Part shown: one piece after another, positions 50,926 to 60,266 of the stretch
Layout of the letters: each line of letters begins with the position of its first letter
Numbering within the stretch: the first letter of the stretch is position 1
Source of the DNA: Aquimarina pacifica
GTDB taxonomy: Bacteria > Bacteroidota > Bacteroidia > Flavobacteriales > Flavobacteriaceae
Length of the DNA: 64,000 nucleotides
Direction of reading: 5' to 3'
Assembly (NCBI RefSeq): GCF_000520955.1
Contig: NZ_JACC01000022.1
Span: 1-64,000, forward strand
Translations under genes and position numbers: made by a program
Notes under the pieces: generated by a model
Told to the model about the DNA's origin: nothing
Seen by the model: the letters and a program-made list of their open reading frames with translations, nothing else
The model's database searches: none

Positions 50926-52317
50926 ATGCAAAATATAAAAGCTTACGTTCAGGAACATCAAGATCGGTTTATCAATGAACTTCTTGAACTTCTCAAAATA
51001 CCTTCTATCAGTGCCGATTCGGCTTATGAAAAAGACGTCATCAAAACCGCTGACGAAATCAAGAAAAGCCTCGAAAAAGCAGGGTGCGATATGGTCGAGA
51101 TCTGCTTGACACCGGGATATCCGATCGTATACGGAGAGAAAATTATAGATCCCAATTTACCTACCGTTTTGGTATATGGGCATTATGATGTACAACCACC
51201 AGACCCTATAGACCTTTGGGACAGCCCGCCATTTGAGCCAGTGATCAAAAATACCGATCTACATCCCGAAGGAGCCATTTTTGCACGAGGTGCTTGTGAT
51301 GACAAGGGGCAGATGTATATGCATGTCAAAGCCTTAGAAATCATGACCCAAACAGAACAATTGCCTTGCAATGTTAAGTTTATGATCGAAGGAGAAGAAG
51401 AAGTGGGCAGTAAAAGCTTGAGCTGGTTCGTATCCAATAATCAAGAGAAATTGGCTAATGACGTAATTTTGATCAGTGATACTGGGATGATTGCCAAAGA
51501 TGTGCCCTCTATCACAACAGGGTTGCGCGGATTAAGCTATGTAGAGGTTGAGGTAACAGGACCCAATCGAGATCTGCATAGTGGTTTGTATGGTGGAGCT
51601 GTAGCAAATCCGATCAATATACTGACCAAAATGATCGCCTCGTTGCATGACGAAAATAACCACATTACCATCCCCGGATTTTATGACAAGGTAGAAGACT
51701 TGAGTACCGAAGAACGGGCAGCAATGGCAAAAGCCCCATTCTCTCTAGATGACTATAAAAAATCATTAGACATCAATGCCGTATATGGCGAAGAAGGATA
51801 TACCACCAATGAGCGCAACTCGATACGCCCAACATTAGATGTTAATGGCATTTGGGGAGGATACACAGGAGAAGGAGCCAAAACTGTGATTGCCAGTAAG
51901 GCCTATGCCAAAATATCGATGCGATTAGTACCGAATCAAGATTGGGAAGAGATTACTGAATTATTCAAGAATCATTTCGAGCACATTGCTCCCGAAGCAG
52001 TCACCGTAAAGGTAACACCACATCATGGCGGGCAAGGCTATGTTACCCCAACCGATAATATAGGATATCAAGCCGCTAGCAAAGCATACGCAGATACTTT
52101 TGATAAAACTCCGATTCCTCAACGCAGTGGTGGCAGTATCCCTATTGTTTCATTGTTTGAGAAAGAACTAAAAAGCAAGACCATCCTTATGGGCTTTGGC
52201 CTGGATAGTGATGCCATACACTCTCCCAACGAACATTTCGGAATCTGGAATTATCTAAAAGGGATCGAAACGATTCCGTTATTTTATAAATATTTTACAG
52301 AATTAAGTAAAAAATAA
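50926..52317 (+). CDS. M20 family dipeptidase
   Basis: 463 residues. It has the M20 zinc-site pattern: VLVYGHYDVQPPDPIDLW (His and Asp ligands), GACDDKGQMYMHVKAL, and FMIEGEEEVGSKSL with the Glu pair. The C-terminal part has IPQRSGGSIPIV and DSDAIHSPNEHFGI, the last zinc His. It hydrolyses dipeptides or related amide bonds in the cytosol; there is no signal peptide. Its base composition is visibly higher in G and C than all neighbours, so it may have been acquired or be under strong codon selection. Confidence 0.93.
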   Translation: MQNIKAYVQEHQDRFINELLELLKIPSISADSAYEKDVIKTADEIKKSLEKAGCDMVEICLTPGYPIVYGEKIIDPNLPTVLVYGHYDVQPPDPIDLWDSPPFEPVIKNTDLHPEGAIFARGACDDKGQMYMHVKALEIMTQTEQLPCNVKFMIEGEEEVGSKSLSWFVSNNQEKLANDVILISDTGMIAKDVPSITTGLRGLSYVEVEVTGPNRDLHSGLYGGAVANPINILTKMIASLHDENNHITIPGFYDKVEDLSTEERAAMAKAPFSLDDYKKSLDINAVYGEEGYTTNERNSIRPTLDVNGIWGGYTGEGAKTVIASKAYAKISMRLVPNQDWEEITELFKNHFEHIAPEAVTVKVTPHHGGQGYVTPTDNIGYQAASKAYADTFDKTPIPQRSGGSIPIVSLFEKELKSKTILMGFGLDSDAIHSPNEHFGIWNYLKGIETIPLFYKYFTELSKK

Positions 52318-52318
52318 T

Positions 52319-52440
52319 GTGGGCATTCCCCCGATTGGAGATCGGGGTCGGGCGCTACGCTATATCTTTTTTGATCTATTTCCTTCGCACACTCAGGAAA
52401 CAGATCAAAAAAGGATGCCGCTACGATCCCTAATGCAACT
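52319..52440. repeat. Fold-back intergenic repeat
   Basis: After the dipeptidase stop: GATTGG-AG-ATCGGGG..., then a 17-bp near-perfect inverted repeat TTTTTTGATCTATTTCC / GGAAACAGATCAAAAAA (one mismatch), and flanking GGGCGCTACG and GCCGCTACGATCCC. It resembles a class of repeated intergenic elements I have seen in Flavobacteriaceae genomes; other full copies in this window were not found. Role unknown. Confidence 0.5.
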
Positions 52441-52475
52441 ATCCGATCGGCAATAATTATATAGTTACACATCCC

Positions 52476-52513
52476 AGACGTGACAGGTTTTCGGAAACCT
52501 GTCACGTCTTTTT
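52476..52513 (+). terminator. GACGTGACAGG-type hairpin terminator
   Basis: AGACGTGACAGGTTT / AAACCTGTCACGTCT, 15-bp perfect stem with a TCGG loop and five T after it (plus strand). A relative of the GACCTCACAGG hairpins at 46039 and 56348. Confidence 0.75.
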
Positions 52514-52600
52514 ATATAGGACTAAATCAGCGCAGGTCTTTGATTATAGGGAACACTTTTTTGACTCTGAAGAGCTATGGCATTTGGGCCTTAATAGGGA

Positions 52601-55600
52601 TTAGTTTCTATTTCTTCTGTATAAAAATAAGCCCAAAAGCAGACACCCTAAGACCGCCAAACCAATACACCAGTACCATAAAATGGTATTCTCAAAAGCA
52701 ATAGGAGTAGCATCCCCAACCAAATAAAATCCACCCCAATAAAAAGGATCTGTACGGTTAATATTTGCAGTTTTTAGATATTGTAATTTGGCCTGTTGTA
52801 GTGCTTTTGCCTTATTCATTCCATTTTTTAGGTTGGAGTAGAAATTTCGCATTAATATCGGAGTAGTTTGATCTGATATTTTCCAACTACTTAACAATAA
52901 ACTTTTGGTGCCCGCATATTGAAAAGCGTTACCTAGACTCATAATTCCTTCGCCTTTAGCAATTTTACCGCTTCCAGTATTACATGCACTTAGTACTGCA
53001 AGTTCTGCAGGGATATCTAATGAGAATAACTCGTGTGCATATAATAAATTATCTTCTATAGTATCTTTACTTTTCGTGAAAAATAATTTAGAATTTTGTG
53101 GGCGTTTATTATCTACTTCGCCGTGTAATGCTAGATGTATAATACTATAATTACTTATATTTTTTTTAAAGTTGGATTCAACGGCTTCTGATCCATAATA
53201 ATATTGTCCGTCAATAATATCGGCAATAGCCTTGATTTCTTTGCGTGTTCCTGGTAGATCATCTCCTGCATCTCTAAGACTTGCGAAGCTCATAGACGTC
53301 GAAGTATTAGTATTGGCATTGTCAGAAAAAGAGAATGCTAGACATTCTGAACGTTTTTCAGAATTGAGTTCCCTTTTAAATGGATCAAAAAGTAGGGTGG
53401 CAGAATTTGCATAAGTCACCGCGTAATCATTTAATAGATATGATAAATTCTTAGGATTATTAGAGGAATCGTCTTGAGTAAGCAACAATTCGAAATTAAG
53501 ATACCATAGTGGACCATCGGGTATAATGATCAATTCATCTCCTACGATTTGATCTTTGATAGGGCCAATAATTTGCTGGTATAATTGGTAAGATATTGTT
53601 TTGAATACCCGTGTATCTTTAGAAGTGATAGAAGTTCTTAAGTTTTCTATTTGTTCAGTTAGTTTTAGTGTTGCTATTTCCTTTACAGCAATATTATTTT
53701 TAGATATAGTAAATGCATAGGTGGTACTATCCGAGGTGAAAAACTCTAATACTGTTGTGCTCTTTTTTAATTTTTTTTGGATCTCTTTTACAGAAATAAT
53801 ATCGTTTTGATGTTTCAGTTGGTAATATTTAGGATATTCTTTCTCAAAAACGAGGAGTAAAGAATCCTGTGTTTGATCAATAGCAAAAAGTTTATTTTCA
53901 TACTTTTTTATTTTTATTGAATCTATGGGACTATTGGATTGTTCACCAAGAATTTGAGATTGATAAAAAGCACTATTTGTTTTAAGATTTTGTTCTGTTT
54001 CTAACAAAGTTTTTGATAACCCAGCAACTCCTTTCGCATTAGTCTCTGCCAATAGTTCTTTTAAGGTGTTGGCTTTACTTTTTTCTGCATAGTAAAAGGC
54101 TTTTTCTAATGAATGTTGTTCTTTGGTTTCCTTGTAGGCTAATAAGCATGCCTCAATCCCATCTGTATAAGCTTCTTTTGCTAGTTTAGAAAAGGTTACC
54201 TTGTCTTGATAATTCTGATAGGATTGTCGGATGGTATTAATGAGAATATCAATGTTTTTGTAAAGAACAATACTTTGGTCCAAATCTTTTTTTAGCCCTT
54301 TTTGAAGGTAACGATATTGTAATGTTTTAGCTTTTCCTTGTAATGCTTCTAAAAGAGTTATATTGTCATAATAATGATTCGGATCAAAGGTGCTAGAAAC
54401 TATTTTTGTATTATTATTTTTAAGATTGGATAATATAGCCTTGTCGTAGTATTCAATGGCTTTCGTATATTCTTTTTGTTTTTTATAAAGAGCACAAATT
54501 TCAAGATAAATTATTATTGTAGAAACATGTTTTTCACTATAGATACTGTGCATCATACTTAGTCCTTTATTATAGTATTCAAATGCTATCTCATATTTTC
54601 CTTTTTCAAAATAAACTTTTCCGATTTGTGAATAAGTATCTGCTGTCTCGTGATGGTTTATTCCGTAAACAACATTGTTTATCGATATTGATTTTTTGTA
54701 ATATTTTAAAGCATTGGTGTAATCTTTTTTTGTCAGATAAAGGTTTCCAAGATTACGTAACACAAAGGCAACATTATTATGGTTATTCACATAAGCAGCT
54801 TCATAAATGTTTAATGCTTTGTTATAATAGTTCAGTGCTGCTATTGTATTTCCATTATGTAGCGAAAGAGTACCTAAATTATTGTAAATAATTGCATTAC
54901 GTAAATGTTTTTTCCCAAAGATTTCAATCCTTAGATCTAAACTTTTTTTAGAAAACTTTAACGCTTTATTATATTCTCCTTTTTTTTCCAAAACAACACC
55001 CATATTTAGATATAGCAAGCTTAAGGGATACTTGTTTTTCTTTTCCTGAAGTATAAGAGGTAAAGCCTTTTGATAATATGTCAACGCAGCATCAAGTTGA
55101 TTCTGTTTCTCATAATATTGACCAATATTAAAATAACTTTGGGCAGCAAATATATGTTCCTTACCATAATTTTTTATGATAATCTCTAAATCTTTTTTAT
55201 AGCACATTATGGCATTTGTAAAATCCCCAAGTTGAATATAGACACCTCCCATATTATTATAGGTATTTCCAGTTTCTGGATGATTTGGTCCGACAGTTTG
55301 TATATAGATAGCTTCGGCTTTCTTATAATACTGTAAAGACTCATTATAGTTCGCCTTAAAATAGTTTAGTAGCCCTAGATTTGCATATGATTTTGCAATA
55401 CTAATATATATTTCGGGGAATAGTTTTTGTCGAATGGCTAATGCTCTGTGATGATATTCTAAAGCTTTATCATAATTAGTTTTTTTTTGATAATAATTGC
55501 CCATATTATCATATGCATTAGCCTCTTCATTAGTGTTTTTTTCTAAGTGCGTGTTGCAAATTTCTATTACTTTTTTTATGTTTTCTAAAGACTCATCAAG

Positions 55601-55867
55601 CTTATTCATTCTCCATTGATTTTCGGAGATTTTATTGTAGCAATTGGCAACTCTTTTCCATGTTTTTTCTTTTTTATATAGAGGTAATGCTTTCTTGAAA
55701 TAAACGATAGAACTATCTGGTTTTCTATCTGCTAAAAAAGAATCTGCTTTTTTGTAATATTGAGAAGCGAGGATGGTGTCAATTTTTACCTGTCCTTGGA
55801 TGTTATTACTTATCACAAGAATTAGAAGTAGATAAGACAAAACGGAAAAAGGTATAGTTGGTTTCAT
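52601..55867 (-). CDS. TPR-CHAT protein, membrane-anchored (first of two)
   Basis: 1088 residues. A signal peptide (SYLLLILVISNNIQGQ) is followed by about ten TPRs (about 30-490; e.g. YNNMGGVYIQLGDFTNAI, FVLRNLGNLYLTKKDYTNAL), a middle region and a C-terminal CHAT domain with the caspase-like dyad H915 (IIHLALHGEVDN) and C962 (LSACNTGSG). It ends with PFYWGGFYLVGD and a membrane helix (about 1063-1083) with a basic tail. The TPR/CHAT part is thus probably in the periplasm. A CHAT domain is predicted to be a cysteine protease; the substrate is unknown. Paralogue of 56458-59724, same length. Confidence 0.9.
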   Translation of the reverse strand: MKPTIPFSVLSYLLLILVISNNIQGQVKIDTILASQYYKKADSFLADRKPDSSIVYFKKALPLYKKEKTWKRVANCYNKISENQWRMNKLDESLENIKKVIEICNTHLEKNTNEEANAYDNMGNYYQKKTNYDKALEYHHRALAIRQKLFPEIYISIAKSYANLGLLNYFKANYNESLQYYKKAEAIYIQTVGPNHPETGNTYNNMGGVYIQLGDFTNAIMCYKKDLEIIIKNYGKEHIFAAQSYFNIGQYYEKQNQLDAALTYYQKALPLILQEKKNKYPLSLLYLNMGVVLEKKGEYNKALKFSKKSLDLRIEIFGKKHLRNAIIYNNLGTLSLHNGNTIAALNYYNKALNIYEAAYVNNHNNVAFVLRNLGNLYLTKKDYTNALKYYKKSISINNVVYGINHHETADTYSQIGKVYFEKGKYEIAFEYYNKGLSMMHSIYSEKHVSTIIIYLEICALYKKQKEYTKAIEYYDKAILSNLKNNNTKIVSSTFDPNHYYDNITLLEALQGKAKTLQYRYLQKGLKKDLDQSIVLYKNIDILINTIRQSYQNYQDKVTFSKLAKEAYTDGIEACLLAYKETKEQHSLEKAFYYAEKSKANTLKELLAETNAKGVAGLSKTLLETEQNLKTNSAFYQSQILGEQSNSPIDSIKIKKYENKLFAIDQTQDSLLLVFEKEYPKYYQLKHQNDIISVKEIQKKLKKSTTVLEFFTSDSTTYAFTISKNNIAVKEIATLKLTEQIENLRTSITSKDTRVFKTISYQLYQQIIGPIKDQIVGDELIIIPDGPLWYLNFELLLTQDDSSNNPKNLSYLLNDYAVTYANSATLLFDPFKRELNSEKRSECLAFSFSDNANTNTSTSMSFASLRDAGDDLPGTRKEIKAIADIIDGQYYYGSEAVESNFKKNISNYSIIHLALHGEVDNKRPQNSKLFFTKSKDTIEDNLLYAHELFSLDIPAELAVLSACNTGSGKIAKGEGIMSLGNAFQYAGTKSLLLSSWKISDQTTPILMRNFYSNLKNGMNKAKALQQAKLQYLKTANINRTDPFYWGGFYLVGDATPIAFENTILWYWCIGLAVLGCLLLGLFLYRRNRN

Positions 55868-55978
55868 AAGTATAGAAAATGATTATAACTATTAATAGCA
55901 AAAAACGTAAGAATGTTACTTTAGCCATTAATATATTATTTTTTAATTTGTAATCAATTCATTAAATACGTTTTAATA

Positions 55979-56010
55979 TTGAAAAAATTCTAAAGCTCAC
56001 TCTACATTTA
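55979..56010 (+). promoter_or_regulatory. Operator-covered promoter upstream of the first CHAT gene
   Basis: TTG (55979-55981), 21 bases, TACATTTA (56003-56010) on the plus strand; the box is inside a TCTACATTTATAGA palindrome (56001-56014, one mismatch). The palindrome is 134 bases upstream of the CHAT ATG, exactly as next to the second CHAT gene. Plus-strand transcription would run toward 56174. Confidence 0.65.
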
Positions 56011-56120
56011 TAGAATTTCAGACTGTTTGAGCGTAGCGAGTTTCTGAAATTCAGGAGTTGAGCAAAAAATTTAAACAAAGTTTTGTAAGCCTAGACTTTT
56101 TTGTTTAGCTCATGCGGTAT
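56005..56120. repeat. REP-like repeat stretch
   Basis: An inverted repeat GAATTTCAGA / TCTGAAATTC encloses GTTTGAGCGTAGCGAG. Further on, ACAAAGTTTTGTAAGCCTAGAC followed by TTTTTTGTTTAGCTC resembles repeated sequence found beside CTTTTTTTGGCAATG hairpins in other flavobacteria. This is recall of a style, not a database match. Confidence 0.35.
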
Positions 56121-56173
56121 TATTTATGGGTAAGGAATTCGTGAATCTCCATTGTCGATTTCTTTTTTTGGCA

Positions 56174-56320
56174 ATGAAAAAAAGAAAGGAGGAATGTTTT
56201 AGAATTTTTCATTGGCCCCACGCATATATTTTTTCTGGGATCATGTATATTTCAGCGGTAGGTTGTATCGTATCATATTTGATAGAAGTTTTCGAGTCTC
56301 AAAAAAGGAGTGAGAAATAA
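56174..56320 (+). CDS. Possible 48-residue membrane protein
   Basis: From ATG 56174 the product has HWPHAYIFSGIMYISAVGCIVSYLIEVF (key part IFSGIMYISAVGCIVSYLI), one membrane helix with a charged end. A longer frame from 56126 is less likely because it runs through repeat sequence. A promoter-like TTG-N21-TACATTTA lies upstream (55979-56010). No family recognised; coding status uncertain. Confidence 0.35.
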   Translation: MKKRKEECFRIFHWPHAYIFSGIMYISAVGCIVSYLIEVFESQKRSEK

Positions 56321-56347
56321 GTGCATCTAGCTCGTTACAGCATATTC

Positions 56348-56383
56348 AGACCTCACAGGTTTTAGAAACCTATGAGGTCTTTT
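56348..56383 (+). terminator. GACCTCACAGG-type hairpin
   Basis: AGACCTCACAGGTTT / AAACCTATGAGGTCT, 15-bp stem with one mismatch and short loop, followed by three T. Third member of the repeated hairpin set with 46039-46069 and 52476-52509. Confidence 0.55.
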
Positions 56384-56457
56384 CGAATACCAATTTAATT
56401 TTGAAAATATGATATCGAATTTTGATTTTGAAGAAATAGTGCAGAATGTACATGGTA

Positions 56458-59400
56458 TTACGAACTCTTTCTTTTATATAAAAACAAGCACCCTGCAAGA
56501 ATAGCAATACTTGCAAAACCAAGAAACCAGTATAGAAAGGTAGAACTTCCCAAATCTATAGCTGCAGAATTACCTACAAGATAAAATCCACCCCAATAAA
56601 AAGGATCTGTTTGTATGGCATTGGCCGTATTGAGAAACTCTAATTTTGCTTGCTGCAAGGCCTTGCCTTTGGTCATACCCTCTTTTAAATTTTTATAAAA
56701 TTTCTCCATCAAAATAGGAGTGGTTTGGTCTGATACCTCCCAGCTGGTTAAAAGTAAACTTTGAGTACCTGCATACTGAAAAGCATTGCCTAGACTCATG
56801 ATGCCTTCTCCTGCGGCTATTTTACCACTTCCTGTATTGCAGGCACTGAGTACCGTAAGCTCTGCGGGGATATCAAGTGCAAATAGCTCATGTGCATATA
56901 ATACGTTGTCTTCTAGCGTGTCCTTGATTTTAGTAAAGTAGAGTTTTGAGTTTTGAGGATGCTCATTATCTATTGCTCCATGCAATGCTAAATGAAGCAT
57001 CTTGTACTTGCCTGCATTTTTTTTGAAATTAGCTTCTACGGCTTCTGAGCCATAAAAATATTGACCATCGATAATGGTTGCAATATTTTGAATCTCTTCG
57101 CGAGTTCCCGGTAGGTCGTCAATAGAATTTCTTAGTGTTGCCATGCTTGTGTTTCCGGTTTTTGCCAAGGCAGTACTATCCGAAAAAGAGAATGCCAGAC
57201 ATTCTGGTTGTTTTTTTCCTGGGGACTTACTTTGAAAAGGAGTAAACAATAACGTAGCCGAATTGGCATGTGTAATAGCATAGTCACGAAGTAAATAGGA
57301 TAGTTTTCTAGGGTTGTCAGAAGTATCTTGTTTTGTCAATAATAGATCAAAATTAAGATGCCATAAGGGGCCATCGGGTATAATAATTAATTCATCACCT
57401 TTGATGTGATCTTTTAGAGGGGCTATTAATTGAGTATAAAGTATGTTTGAGGTGGTTTTGAAAGCGTGAATATCCATCGCAATAATGGCATTTCTAAGCG
57501 TCTCGATATTTTCTGTTAATCGCGGTGTTGCAATTTCTTTTAGAACAATATCATTTTTGGTAACCGTAAAAGCATAGGCTGAGCTGTCTAACGTAAAGAA
57601 TGAAATTAGGGTAGTTTTTTTATCCAAATTTTTCTGAATACCCTTTAACTTAATGACAGCATTCTTATGTTTTAGTTGATAATATTTTGGATAGTTTTTT
57701 TCTAATACAAGAAGTAAAGAGTCTTGTCTTCTGTTTATATCAAAAAGTTCATTTTCATACCTTTTTATTTTAGAAGAGTCAATAGTTGCCTTTGACTGTA
57801 CTTCAATAATTTTTGATTGATAGTAAGCTTTATCTGTTTTTAGGTTTTTCTCTATTTCAAGTAAAGCCGCTGGCAATCCAGAAACTTCCTTGGCATCCAT
57901 ATCAGCAAGTAGTTCTTTTAATATATTGGCCTTGCTTTTCTCAGCATAAAATAAGGCTTTTTCTAAGTTTTCTTCTTTTTGACTGTCTTCATAAAGTAAT
58001 AACTGAGCTGTTATTGCATCGGCATAGATTTCTTTTCCTAATTTAACCAAAGATAGTTTGTCTTCGTAGTTTTGAAATGACTGACGAACTTTATCGATTA
58101 TCAAGGGGATTTTATTGTAAATAGCAACACTTTGTAGTATATCTTGTTTTTTATGATTGTGCTTATATCGAGACGCTAAAACGCTAGCTTTGCCTTTTAG
58201 AGAGGTTAGTAATATTTCTAAATTATAATATTGATGTAGGTCTAAGCTTTTGTTATCTGATTTTTTACTGTCCTTAGTATTTGCCAAAATGGCGTTGTCA
58301 TAGGATGCAATGGATTCATCGTACTTTTGTTGTTTATAATAAACTTCAGCGATATGATTTTGAAGGTCAGATGTTCGTAAGTCCGTTACTCCATATGCTG
58401 TTTTATGCATTTCTAAACTTTTTCTAAAGTAAGATAATGCTTTGTCATATTCGCATTTGTCAATATATAACTGTCCTAAGGGAACATATGCTTGGGCGGT
58501 TTTGATATGATGTTCACCGAACATGTTTTTTGTAATGTTTAGGCTCTTTGTTAAAAAAGCCAATGCTGTGTCATATTCTTTCTTTAATGAATACATGGAG
58601 GCGAAGTTTCTGTATTGTACAGCGATCTTGTCATGGTTTTTTCCATAAATACCTTCATACACTTGCAATGCTTTTTGATTATATAGTAACGCATTTTCAT
58701 AATCATTTGTTTGTGTCAGAACAGACGAAATATTAGCATAGTTGTCACCGATTTCGGGATTATTTTCTCCATAAATTTCAAGCCCTATTTGTAGGCATTG
58801 CTGATAATATTGCAAGGCTTTATCATATTCTTTGTTTTCGTACATAAGAGCACCAAAGTTTTTGTATAACATATTTAATCCATAGTTGTCTTTCTCTCTG
58901 GTTAGAATAGTTAATGCTTGTTGATACTGTTGTAATGCCTTGTCATTTTGTTTGATTTTTTCATATGCAGAACCCTTATTAACGTAGCTATAGCCTATGT
59001 ATAAATGATCTTCACCATAGTTTTTGATAGATATTTCTGAAAATTTCTTGTAATATTCTAATGCTTTTTTGGGTTGGTCAAGGGAAGAATAAATGCCCCC
59101 AATATTAAAATACGTATTCCCAATTTTTTGATTGTAGGGATCTGTTATTTTTAAGTAAATATTCACTTCCTTTTTATAAAACGTAATAGCCTTATCATAT
59201 TCAGCGATAGCACTATATATCCTTGCAAGATACCCATACGACTGGGCTATCTTTAGATGATTTTCTGGAAATATTTGTTGCCGTATTTTCAATGCTTTTA
59301 AACGATAAATAATCGTGTTGTCATAATCAGAGAGTTTTTCGTAATAAAACCCAATATTGTTGTAAGCATAGGCCTCATCCTCAGTATCTTTTAGCTGATG

Positions 59401-59724
59401 TGCTGAAATTATTTTTAAGGCGGTTTCAGCATCTTTCTTGGATGCGTTAATATTTCCTATCCGCCATTTGTTGTGAGATAATTTGCTATAACAACTAACT
59501 ACTTTTTTCCATGTTTTGACCTTTTTATAAAGCGGTAAAGCTTGTTTAAAAAACTTTAAAGAGGTTTCATATTTTCTTTCGTGTAGTAAAGAATCAGCTT
59601 TTTGATAGTATTGAGAGGCGAGTAGCGTATCGATTTTTACCTGAGCTTGTATTGAATTAAATGACAGAATGCTAATAATGATACAAATTTGAGTTATGAT
59701 AATAACAGAAATATGTTGCTTCAT
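56458..59724 (-). CDS. TPR-CHAT protein, membrane-anchored (second of two)
   Basis: 1088 residues, the same length and domain order as the gene at 52601-55867. A signal peptide ends NSIQAQ, then TPRs (e.g. KIGNTYFNIGGIYSSLDQPKKAL), CHAT with H915 (LHLALHGAIDN) and C962 (LSACNTGSG), PFYWGGFYLVGN and a final membrane helix with KRKSS. It is divergent from a BlaI repressor gene (170 bp between the start codons) that has a palindrome over its promoter. So this CHAT gene is likely under the same control. Protease activity and substrate are inference. Confidence 0.9.
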   Translation of the reverse strand: MKQHISVIIITQICIIISILSFNSIQAQVKIDTLLASQYYQKADSLLHERKYETSLKFFKQALPLYKKVKTWKKVVSCYSKLSHNKWRIGNINASKKDAETALKIISAHQLKDTEDEAYAYNNIGFYYEKLSDYDNTIIYRLKALKIRQQIFPENHLKIAQSYGYLARIYSAIAEYDKAITFYKKEVNIYLKITDPYNQKIGNTYFNIGGIYSSLDQPKKALEYYKKFSEISIKNYGEDHLYIGYSYVNKGSAYEKIKQNDKALQQYQQALTILTREKDNYGLNMLYKNFGALMYENKEYDKALQYYQQCLQIGLEIYGENNPEIGDNYANISSVLTQTNDYENALLYNQKALQVYEGIYGKNHDKIAVQYRNFASMYSLKKEYDTALAFLTKSLNITKNMFGEHHIKTAQAYVPLGQLYIDKCEYDKALSYFRKSLEMHKTAYGVTDLRTSDLQNHIAEVYYKQQKYDESIASYDNAILANTKDSKKSDNKSLDLHQYYNLEILLTSLKGKASVLASRYKHNHKKQDILQSVAIYNKIPLIIDKVRQSFQNYEDKLSLVKLGKEIYADAITAQLLLYEDSQKEENLEKALFYAEKSKANILKELLADMDAKEVSGLPAALLEIEKNLKTDKAYYQSKIIEVQSKATIDSSKIKRYENELFDINRRQDSLLLVLEKNYPKYYQLKHKNAVIKLKGIQKNLDKKTTLISFFTLDSSAYAFTVTKNDIVLKEIATPRLTENIETLRNAIIAMDIHAFKTTSNILYTQLIAPLKDHIKGDELIIIPDGPLWHLNFDLLLTKQDTSDNPRKLSYLLRDYAITHANSATLLFTPFQSKSPGKKQPECLAFSFSDSTALAKTGNTSMATLRNSIDDLPGTREEIQNIATIIDGQYFYGSEAVEANFKKNAGKYKMLHLALHGAIDNEHPQNSKLYFTKIKDTLEDNVLYAHELFALDIPAELTVLSACNTGSGKIAAGEGIMSLGNAFQYAGTQSLLLTSWEVSDQTTPILMEKFYKNLKEGMTKGKALQQAKLEFLNTANAIQTDPFYWGGFYLVGNSAAIDLGSSTFLYWFLGFASIAILAGCLFLYKRKSS

Positions 59725-59836
59725 GAGTATTTGATGTTGTTGAGGTTATAGAAACAAAGAACGTAAAAATGTTAGTTTATTGGGTGTTAAAAATATTGTC
59801 TGGCTAATTTGTTGAATGTATCGTGAAAATAAAAAT

Positions 59837-59871
59837 TTGCAATTTCGGATTCTTTACTCTACATTTGTAGA
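59837..59871 (+). promoter_or_regulatory. blaI promoter with overlapping operator
   Basis: Plus strand: TTG (59837-59839), 20 bases, TACATTTG (59860-59867), a perfect Bacteroidetes promoter; 27 bases later is the blaI ATG. A perfect 14-bp palindrome TCTACATTTGTAGA (59858-59871) covers the -7 box, and another half-site (AATGTAGA, about 59884-59891) follows. It has the TACA/TGTA core of BlaI/MecI operators, so repression by BlaI binding is a fair inference. Confidence 0.85.
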
Positions 59872-59894
59872 ACTATCTCTAATAATGTAGAACA

Positions 59895-60266
59895 ATGCAA
59901 TTGTCAAAAACAGAAGAACAACTTATGCAATATCTCTGGAAACTAGAGAAAGCCTTTATGAAGGATTTACTTGATGAATTTCCAGAACCTAAGCCGGCAA
60001 CCACTACAGTAGCAACATTGCTTAAGAGAATGACCGACAAGGGATTTGTGCAGTATACGTTGTATGGCAAGTCAAGAGAATATTATCCGTTGGTCAAAAA
60101 GACGGATTATTTTTCTAAGCATGTAAATGGTTTAATAAAGAACTTTTTTAACGACTCAGCGTCGCAGTTTGCATCATTCTTTACTTCAGAAACGAATCTT
60201 TCGACTTCTGAATTAGAAGAACTCAAAAAAATTGTAGATCAACAAATCCAAAAACAAAAGAAATGA
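59895..60266 (+). CDS. BlaI/MecI/CopY family repressor (second copy)
   Basis: 123 residues. Winged helix: MQLSKTEEQLMQYLWKLEKA, PKPATTTVATLLKRMTDKGFVQY. The C-terminal helices (NGLIKNFFNDSASQFASFF) carry the dimerisation and cleavage region. It is a cytosolic dimeric repressor, expected to be cut by the M56 protein encoded next; the two genes overlap by 4 bases (60263-60266). A matching operator covers its own promoter. Confidence 0.93.
   Translation: MQLSKTEEQLMQYLWKLEKAFMKDLLDEFPEPKPATTTVATLLKRMTDKGFVQYTLYGKSREYYPLVKKTDYFSKHVNGLIKNFFNDSASQFASFFTSETNLSTSELEELKKIVDQQIQKQKK

Larger units (their letters stand above)
55868..56457. other. Region between the two CHAT genes
   Basis: About 590 bp. 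It holds the 56001-56014 operator-like palindrome and a plus-strand promoter, a repeat-rich stretch (56005-56120), a possible small ORF (56174-56320) and a hairpin (56348-56380). Confidence 0.55.

Noticed and set aside
52601-59724. CRISPR-associated (type III-E) TPR-CHAT effector
   Set aside because: No CRISPR array or cas genes are present, and the proteins have signal peptides and membrane anchors, unlike the cytosolic Cas-linked protein.
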